This document shows, in pieces, positions 24,350 to 30,893 of a DNA stretch of 30,893 nt. Where the stretch lies: assembly GCF_001866055.1 (NCBI RefSeq), contig NZ_MLQS01000016.1, forward strand, positions 1 through 30,893. The letters are read 5' to 3'. The notes beneath the pieces were generated by a model, which was not told the origin of the DNA, did no database searches, and worked only from the letters and a program-made list of their open reading frames with translations. The DNA comes from Anaerobacillus alkalidiazotrophicus (lineage in GTDB: Bacteria; Bacillota; Bacilli; Bacillales_H; Anaerobacillaceae). A program made the translations under genes and the position numbers. How positions within the stretch are numbered: the first letter of the stretch is position 1; each line of letters begins with the position of its first letter.

Positions 24350-24522
24350 GACAGAGATTCCTCTATTTTTGGAAAAGGACGTTTTTTTACAATTTGTAGA
24401 CAATAGATCCTTTATTTAATCAAATTCATTAAATAATTTCAATTTCAGGACAGAATAACGAATTGTCTGTCCGAAATAATCCGAAAATTATGTTTTTATT
24501 TAAAATAAGGGATCTGGTGTCC
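24350..24522. repeat. Second cluster of the short CGGAC-TCC(G/C)TTATT repeat family
   Basis: The units are weaker than in the first cluster: GACAGAGATTCCTCTATTTT (24350-24370, +), AGACAATAGATCCTTTATTT (24399-24418, +), AATAACGAATTGTCTGTCCG (about 24454-24473, reverse), and AAATAAGGGATCTGGTGTCC (24503-24522, reverse). A further possible unit is near 25773. The interval 24236-24349 shows nothing else. Confidence 0.5.
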
Positions 24523-24592
24523 ACTTAATATAACAGCACAATTTGTTTGTAAATGCACCTCTTTGCACCAATAAGTTAAAATAAAATAATTT

Positions 24593-24957
24593 TCATTTTA
24601 ACCTACATATACAAACATTGTCACTAATAGTTTGATCAACAGAAGAAAGTAACACTTTATTTTCATACCAAATTTGTAATTTTTTTAACGAGTTTTTCTT
24701 TAATTTCGGATGGTCCATTTTTCGGGTATTGGGCTTTAATTTCAATATTTAAGTGCAAATCTACGAAAGTGTTCAAATGCTTCTTCCACAGTGGGAATTG
24801 TTATCCTTTGGCCTCTATAAGGTTACATTCCATTCTCATCGGAAAAATCGTATCCTGCATCTAATTGATTTAATTCATCAAGAGTAAACGTATCAATGGC
24901 TCGTGTACCGTTTGTGGTTCTATCTACAATGCAACTCCCATTGATTGAAGTTCAGCT
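24593..24957 (-). pseudogene. Degraded glycerophosphodiester phosphodiesterase (GDPD) gene
   Basis: Minus-strand translation recovers GDPD signatures in order but in different frames: DRTTNGTRAIDTFTLDELNQ, LDAGYDFSDENG, then after a stop PYRGQRITIPTVEEAFEHF, then after another frame change IEIKAQYPKNGPSEIKEKLV, and finally ENKVLLSSVDQ. In live enzymes DRTTNGTG-x-LDAGY and TLEEVFE...NIEIK lie in one frame. At least two internal stops and frame changes are visible, and the 5' end with the catalytic HRG motif is not detectable. The gene hydrolysed glycerophosphodiesters before decay. No intact copy is in the window. Confidence 0.75.
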
Positions 24958-25150
24958 TTATAGAATATCGGCATTATAAAATTTCACGTACCGTATTTGA
25001 TATATAAATCATAAATTAATTAACTAGAAGTAATCAATAACACAAAAAAATCAACACTTTCTAATGAAGAACGTTTGTAAAAATTTAGTATACTTTATTT
25101 TTGTCCAATAATTGGATAAAATACATGTAGAAGAATTTAGAAAGAAATAA
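24958..25150. other. AT-rich interval upstream of the CoA-binding gene
   Basis: No further gene or repeat is visible here. The sequence is very AT-rich, and the lost 5' end of the GDPD remnant would have lain in its left part. A TTGTCC (25101) and TAAAAT (about 25117) pair is spaced too closely for a confident promoter call. Confidence 0.3.
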
Positions 25151-25167
25151 TTGAAGAGGTGAAGAAT

Positions 25168-25581
25168 TTGTCTATTATTAATCCTGAGAGAAGCGAAATA
25201 AAAAAAGTTTTAGAAGAGAATAAAAGAATTGCGGTTGTTGGTTTATCGAATAATCCAGAACGTACATCTTACATGGTTGCTCAGGCTATGCAAAATGCTG
25301 GATATGAGATTATTCCAGTAAATCCAGTTATTACAGAAGCGTTAGGAGTAAAAGCTGTCCCAACTTTAAAAGATATTGAAGGTCCCGTTGATATTGTTAA
25401 TGTATTTAGAAAAAGTGAGTTTCTGCCAGAAATAGCTAGAGAAACTGTAGAAATTAATGCAAAAGTATTTTGGGCCCAATTAGGGGTCATCAATGATAAA
25501 GCGTATAATTATTTAAAAGATCATAATATGACTGTTATAATGGATCGTTGTATTAAGGTAGAGCATGCAATGACGAAATAA
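25168..25581 (+). CDS. CoA-binding domain protein, YccU type
   Basis: This 137-residue single-domain Rossmann protein belongs to the CoA-binding family related to the N-terminal domain of succinyl-CoA synthetase. Landmarks: RIAVVGLSNNPERTSYMVAQ near residue 20, YEIIPVNP, DIVNVFRKSEFLPEI near 75, and the C-terminal VIMDRCIKVEH. I choose TTG 25168 as the start because AGAGGTGA (25155-25162) is then six bases upstream; the GTG at 25159 is part of that site. The physiological ligand and role are not established for this group. It lies between a decayed region and parE, as a single-gene unit. Confidence 0.85.
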   Translation: MSIINPERSEIKKVLEENKRIAVVGLSNNPERTSYMVAQAMQNAGYEIIPVNPVITEALGVKAVPTLKDIEGPVDIVNVFRKSEFLPEIARETVEINAKVFWAQLGVINDKAYNYLKDHNMTVIMDRCIKVEHAMTK

Positions 25582-25681
25582 ATTCAAATTGTGTAATTGA
25601 GTTTTTTGAATTGTTCGAAAACGCTATCAAAACCCTTAATCTTATTAACTTTCGTTAAAATTACATAAGTATGTTTTGTAG

Positions 25682-25722
25682 AAAAAACCTCTTATTTTTT
25701 GTAAAAATATAGGGTTTTTTTT
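25682..25722. terminator. Terminator-like hairpin after the CoA-binding gene
   Basis: AAAAAACCTCTTATTTTT pairs imperfectly with AAAAATATAGGGTTTTTT, with A-run and T-run on the two flanks, so it could work on either strand. It starts about 100 bases after the stop codon, so the link to the gene is only likely. The rest of 25582-25988 contains an AATTCAAA/TTTGAATT stem next to the stop codon and otherwise no gene. Confidence 0.55.
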
Positions 25723-25988
25723 GTGTTTTATCGTAAATCAAGCTTGAAAAATAAGGATTTAAACGCTATTGTAAATAAGGACAGGAGCTAAACGGAATTT
25801 AATACTAGTGAAAAAGACGTCTTGAAAGAAACGCTTGTTCGTATTATATTTATTCTACAAGAAACTGCAATTTTATAATAACGTAATGTATTTACGCGCC
25901 ATTTAACTTTAATCGTGTTTAAAAAACGTAAGTAAGTTTACGCTAAATAGTGATGAAAGTATAAGGATTTAGAAATTAACATGATATT

Positions 25989-26017
25989 TTGACGGAATAA
26001 CATGTTTCAAATATTAC
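25989..26017 (+). promoter_or_regulatory. parE-parC promoter
   Basis: TTGACG (25989-25994) and TATTAC (26012-26017) are separated by 17 bases, predicting a start about 22 bases before the parE TTG start codon. Confidence 0.65.
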
Positions 26018-26030
26018 ATGGAGTTTATGA

Positions 26031-28022
<1,992 letters not shown>

Positions 28023-28024
28023 AT

Positions 28025-30454
28025 ATGTTGATTGGAGATAAGTATTTAGACCTTCCCTTAGAAGACGTTATTGGGGATCGGTTTGGTCGTTATAGTAAGT
28101 ACATCATACAAGAACGGGCACTTCCGGACGCTAGAGATGGCTTGAAACCTGTTCAAAGAAGAATTTTATATGCTATGCATAGAGAAGGGAATACGGCTGA
28201 AAAACCGTTTAGAAAATCTGCAAAAACGGTTGGTAATGTTATAGGTAACTATCATCCTCATGGAGATTCATCAGTATATGATGCGATGATCCGGATGAGT
28301 CAAGACTGGAAAGTACGGTACGGCCTAGTTCAAATGCATGGTAATAACGGTTCAATTGATGGTGACCCCCCAGCAGCAATGCGTTATACAGAGGCAAGGC
28401 TATCTGCAATATCGTCTGAGATGCTAAGGGATATTGAAAAAGATACAGTTGATTTTATACCTAACTTCGATGATTCAGAAGAAGAGCCTGTTGTTTTGCC
28501 GGCAATGTTTCCTAATTTACTTGTGAATGGGTCAACGGGAATATCTGCAGGATATGCAACAGATATTCCACCTCATCAACTTGGTGAGGTCATTGATGCA
28601 GCTATTTTACAAATGGAGAATCCTAGCTGTTCTTTAGATGAACTTATGGAAATAATTAAGGGCCCTGACTTTCCAACTGGCGGAATTATTCAAGGTGTTG
28701 ATGGAATTCGTAACGCCTATAAGACCGGCAAAGGAAAAGTAGTCGTTCGCAGTAAGGCTGAAATTGAGTCAGTTCGTGGTGGAAAACAACAAATAATCAT
28801 TACTGAAATTCCTTATGAAATTGTTAAAGCAAATCTTGTAAAAAAAATGGATGAAATCCGCTTTGATAAAAAAGTAGACGGTATTGCCGAAGTTCGTGAT
28901 GATACAGATCGTACAGGATTACGAATAGTTATTGAGTTAAAAAAGGATGCTGATGCAGAAGGCATTTTAAATTATTTATATAAAAATACAGACCTACAAG
29001 TAACCTATAACTTTAATATGGTAGCAATCTTTAATAAACGCCCATGTTTGTTAGGTTTGAAACAATTATTACAAGCATACGTTAACCATCAAAAAGAAGT
29101 GGTTACTAGACGTTCAACGTTTGAGTTAAGAAGAGCAGAGGAACGTCAACATGTAGTTGAAGGATTAATCCGTGCTATTTCGATTTTAGATGAAGTGATT
29201 GAAACGATCCGAGCTTCTAAAGATAAGCGGAACTCAAAAGATAATTTGATAGATAAGTTTCAATTCACAGAAGCTCAAGCTGAGGCAATTGTTACATTAC
29301 AGTTGTATCGTCTAACGAATACTGATGTAACTACTTTACAAAAAGAAAGTAATGAATTAGAAAAGAAAATTACTGAACTAACAGCAATCTTAAAAAGCGA
29401 GAAAAAACTTATTTCTGTAATAAAGAAGGACCTACTTACTATTAAGAAAACCTTCAACGATGAACGTCGTACAGTAATTGAGAAGGAAATCGAAGAAATC
29501 AAGATTAACCTTGAAGTCTTAGTCCCAGCAGAAGATGTCATTGTAACAGTAACAAAAGAAGGGTATGTTAAGCGGACAAGCGTACGTTCGTTTGCAGCCT
29601 CGAATGGTGACCCTACCGGAATGAAAGAGGGAGATCGGGTTATTGGTCAACTTGAGACAAATACAACAGACACGTTATTAATTTTTACCGCTAATGGAAA
29701 TTATCTATATATTCCAGTCCATCAACTACCTGATATACGTTGGAAAGATCTAGGACAGCACGTAGCCAATATTGTTCCTCTAGAACGTGGTGATGAAATC
29801 CTTAAGGCATTTTCAATTAACGAGTTTTCAGAGGATAAATATCTAGTTTTCTTTACGAAAAATGGTATGGCAAAACGTACACCACTTTCAGAATATCAAG
29901 CACAACGTTACTCTAAACCGTTGATGGCATTAAAGCTTAAGGATGACGATATTGTTGTTAATGTTGATCTCACTAATGGAAATCAAGACGTGTTTATTGC
30001 AACTAATTTCGGGTATGGCTTATGGTTTACTGAAGAAGAAATAAGTATTGTTGGGCAAAGAGCTTCCGGAGTTAAAGGTATTAACTTAAAGCCAGGTGAT
30101 TACGTAATTAGTGGCTTAATGTTTAATCAAGAAGAAAAGACACAATTATTTGTAATAACCCACCGTGGAGCTACTAAAAAGATGAACTTAACAGAATTTG
30201 ATAAAACAAGTCGTGCAAAACGTGGATTAATCATGTTAAGAGAATTAAAAAATAATCCTCACCGTTTACTAGCCTTAATGAAAGTAAATAATGAATCTAT
30301 TACCCATATTAAAACAGTAAAAGGTGCTGAAGAAACATTGGAAGTTGTCCAAATTAAACCGAGTGATCGTTATAGTAACGGTTCCTTTGTTATTGATACA
30401 GCAAAAGATGGTGAAATTATCGACTTTTGGGTAGAAAAACGAGAAGAAGAGTAA
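28025..30454 (+). CDS. parC: DNA topoisomerase IV subunit A
   Basis: This is the DNA-cleaving subunit of topoisomerase IV. The 809-residue protein starts at ATG 28025, two bases after parE, with GAGGAGG inside the parE end. The catalytic Tyr is Y121 in [11 protein letters not shown]. The quinolone-determining region reads [17 protein letters not shown] (residues 77 on), with Ser and Asp at the positions where resistance changes usually occur, so it looks like a susceptible-type sequence. A coiled coil with REXXER-like Lys/Glu-rich helix lies near 400-490, and the C-terminal beta-pinwheel repeats begin near residue 500 ([35 protein letters not shown]). A strong terminator follows. Confidence 0.97.
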   Translation: MLIGDKYLDLPLEDVIGDRFGRYSKYIIQERALPDARDGLKPVQRRILYAMHREGNTAEKPFRKSAKTVGNVIGNYHPHGDSSVYDAMIRMSQDWKVRYGLVQMHGNNGSIDGDPPAAMRYTEARLSAISSEMLRDIEKDTVDFIPNFDDSEEEPVVLPAMFPNLLVNGSTGISAGYATDIPPHQLGEVIDAAILQMENPSCSLDELMEIIKGPDFPTGGIIQGVDGIRNAYKTGKGKVVVRSKAEIESVRGGKQQIIITEIPYEIVKANLVKKMDEIRFDKKVDGIAEVRDDTDRTGLRIVIELKKDADAEGILNYLYKNTDLQVTYNFNMVAIFNKRPCLLGLKQLLQAYVNHQKEVVTRRSTFELRRAEERQHVVEGLIRAISILDEVIETIRASKDKRNSKDNLIDKFQFTEAQAEAIVTLQLYRLTNTDVTTLQKESNELEKKITELTAILKSEKKLISVIKKDLLTIKKTFNDERRTVIEKEIEEIKINLEVLVPAEDVIVTVTKEGYVKRTSVRSFAASNGDPTGMKEGDRVIGQLETNTTDTLLIFTANGNYLYIPVHQLPDIRWKDLGQHVANIVPLERGDEILKAFSINEFSEDKYLVFFTKNGMAKRTPLSEYQAQRYSKPLMALKLKDDDIVVNVDLTNGNQDVFIATNFGYGLWFTEEEISIVGQRASGVKGINLKPGDYVISGLMFNQEEKTQLFVITHRGATKKMNLTEFDKTSRAKRGLIMLRELKNNPHRLLALMKVNNESITHIKTVKGAEETLEVVQIKPSDRYSNGSFVIDTAKDGEIIDFWVEKREEE

Positions 30455-30493
30455 TTACACTTTGAATATTGGACAACTTAGCAGAGTTTAACT

Positions 30494-30630
30494 GGTAAGC
30501 GGTTTTAATTATAGGTATGAGCACGAACGACCTTTGATAAAAGTTCGCATTGGTATTCCAATTGAGAAACCAATGCGAATTTTTAGTTAAAGGAGAATCT
30601 CAACCCGATTTATCAAAGTTACTGCTTACC
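30494..30630. repeat. Nested inverted repeats around the parC terminator
   Basis: GGTAAGCGGT (30494-30503) pairs with ACTGCTTACC (30621-30630), TTTGATAAA (30533-30541) with TTTATCAAA (30609-30617), and the terminator stem lies at the centre. The whole 137-base interval is an imperfect palindrome ending 16 bases before the IS. Confidence 0.6.
30544..30584 (+). terminator. parC terminator
   Basis: TTCGCATTGGT (30544-30554) pairs perfectly with ACCAATGCGAA (30569-30579), directly followed by five T residues. Confidence 0.9.
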
Positions 30631-30698
30631 ATATTATTTCATTTTGGCTCTATAATAATTGTTGGGGTATCCAAACAATTAGGTTAGTGGTGATATTC

Positions 30699-30741
30699 TT
30701 CTTTTTTGCTTCATGGGCGTAGCCCATGAAGCAAAAAAGAA
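30699..30741. repeat. Long inverted repeat inside the IS, upstream of the transposase
   Basis: A perfect 20-base arm (TTCTTTTTTGCTTCATGGGC) is mirrored after a GTA loop. A second stem follows: ACACGCAACC (30741-30750) with GGTTGCGTGT (30799-30808), plus partial pairing of CCAATTCTTTTA with TAAAAGATTGG inside it. The second stem closes just before the transposase start codon. Confidence 0.7.
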
Positions 30742-30810
30742 CACGCAACCTACCAATTCTTTTATACTTGAATTGACGAGAAACAAGTAAAAGATTGGGG
30801 TTGCGTGTGA

Positions 30811-30893
30811 GTGAATTTTATCATAGATTTGCCAGGATTGAAAGATGTGCTCATTAAGAAGGTTGAAGAGGTTGATCATGTCATACGATTTTT
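30811..30893 (+). CDS. ISL3-family transposase, N-terminal fragment (window edge)
   Basis: The reading frame starts at GTG 30811, immediately after an in-frame TGA, and continues to the window end. The 27 visible residues, (M)NFIIDLPGLKDVLIKKVE, then EVDHVIRF, look like the extreme N terminus of ISL3-type transposases, where a hydrophobic LPGL segment precedes the zinc-binding Cys region; that region lies beyond the window. No good ribosome-binding site is visible because the upstream stem occupies its place, which could keep translation low. Confidence 0.7.
   Translation, partial: MNFIIDLPGLKDVLIKKVEEVDHVIRF

Larger units (their letters stand above)
30646..30893 (+). mobile_element. ISL3-family insertion sequence, left end (partial)
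   Basis: The terminal inverted repeat starts near 30646 (GGCTCTATAATAATTGTTGG, then GGTA) and mirrors the IS end at 247. It is followed by a 43-base inverted repeat (30699-30741), a second hairpin (30741-30808), and the first codons of the transposase at 30811. The element runs off the window. Confidence 0.75.

Noticed and set aside
23139..24522. CRISPR-like array
   Set aside because: The short repeats are degenerate, irregularly spaced, in both orientations, and no cas genes are present.
25281..25493. 70-residue minus-strand frame
   Set aside because: It is the shadow of the CoA-binding gene on the opposite strand.

Overview
The window is AT-rich DNA from a spore-forming, low-GC Gram-positive, most likely a member of the Bacillaceae. 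The support is a CotD-like spore coat gene, a spore-germinant receptor operon with a sigma-G-type promoter, GpsB, a Bacillus-type RNase P RNA, and the neighbour set ypsA-gpsB-rnpB-ypsC-ypvA-ypwA, which I recall from Bacillus subtilis. The species cannot be named from what is visible. Both edges of the window lie inside ISL3-family insertion sequences: the 3' end of a transposase at bases 1-129 and the 5' end of one from base 30811. The window therefore looks like an assembly contig that stops at IS copies.

Layout. 1-247: IS right end. 364-727: two tandem copies of a dispersed hairpin repeat. 730-1053 (-): [2Fe-2S] ferredoxin. 1346-1417: a tiny membrane peptide. 1503-1814: cotD. 1905-2140: a structured, gene-free leader. 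2160-3514: ypsA, gpsB and an RNase HI-like gene. 3573-3985: rnpB. 4111-8057: germinant receptor A-C-B. 8405-8420: a Crp/Fnr-type palindrome. 8532-14364: cydABDC (cytochrome bd oxidase and its thiol ABC exporter). 14475-15614: ypsC rRNA methyltransferase. 15844-16866: an orphan protein with an ADP-ribosyltransferase-like motif, preceded by a repeat with a 40-bp perfect palindrome. 16955-17203: a small conserved protein. 17376-19328: ypvA (DinG/XPD-type helicase). 19614-20636: moaA. 20906-21214 (-): yneR-like. 21404-22921: ypwA carboxypeptidase. 22972-25000: a decay zone with a truncated repeat, three gene remnants, a short-repeat family and an intact ykuK-like gene. 25168-25581: CoA-binding protein. 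26046-30454: parE-parC (topoisomerase IV). 30646 onward: the next IS.

The genes form several ordinary functional groups: cell envelope, division and spore biology (cotD, gpsB, the germinant receptor), low-oxygen respiration (cydABDC), RNA maturation and modification (rnpB, RNase HI-like, ypsC), cofactor synthesis (moaA) and chromosome decatenation (parEC). The B. subtilis-like order rnpB-ypsC is interrupted here by about 10 kb carrying the germination and cyd operons.

Most of the unusual material is between genes. It includes a family of long hairpin repeats, two copies of which begin within a few bases of the stop codons of minus-strand genes. A second, short repeat family has the core CGGAC-N-TCCSTTATT. 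There is also a decayed glycerophosphodiester phosphodiesterase gene, strong palindromes inside both IS ends, and the orphan ADP-ribosyltransferase-like gene. No CRISPR array, tRNA, prophage or complete defence system is visible.
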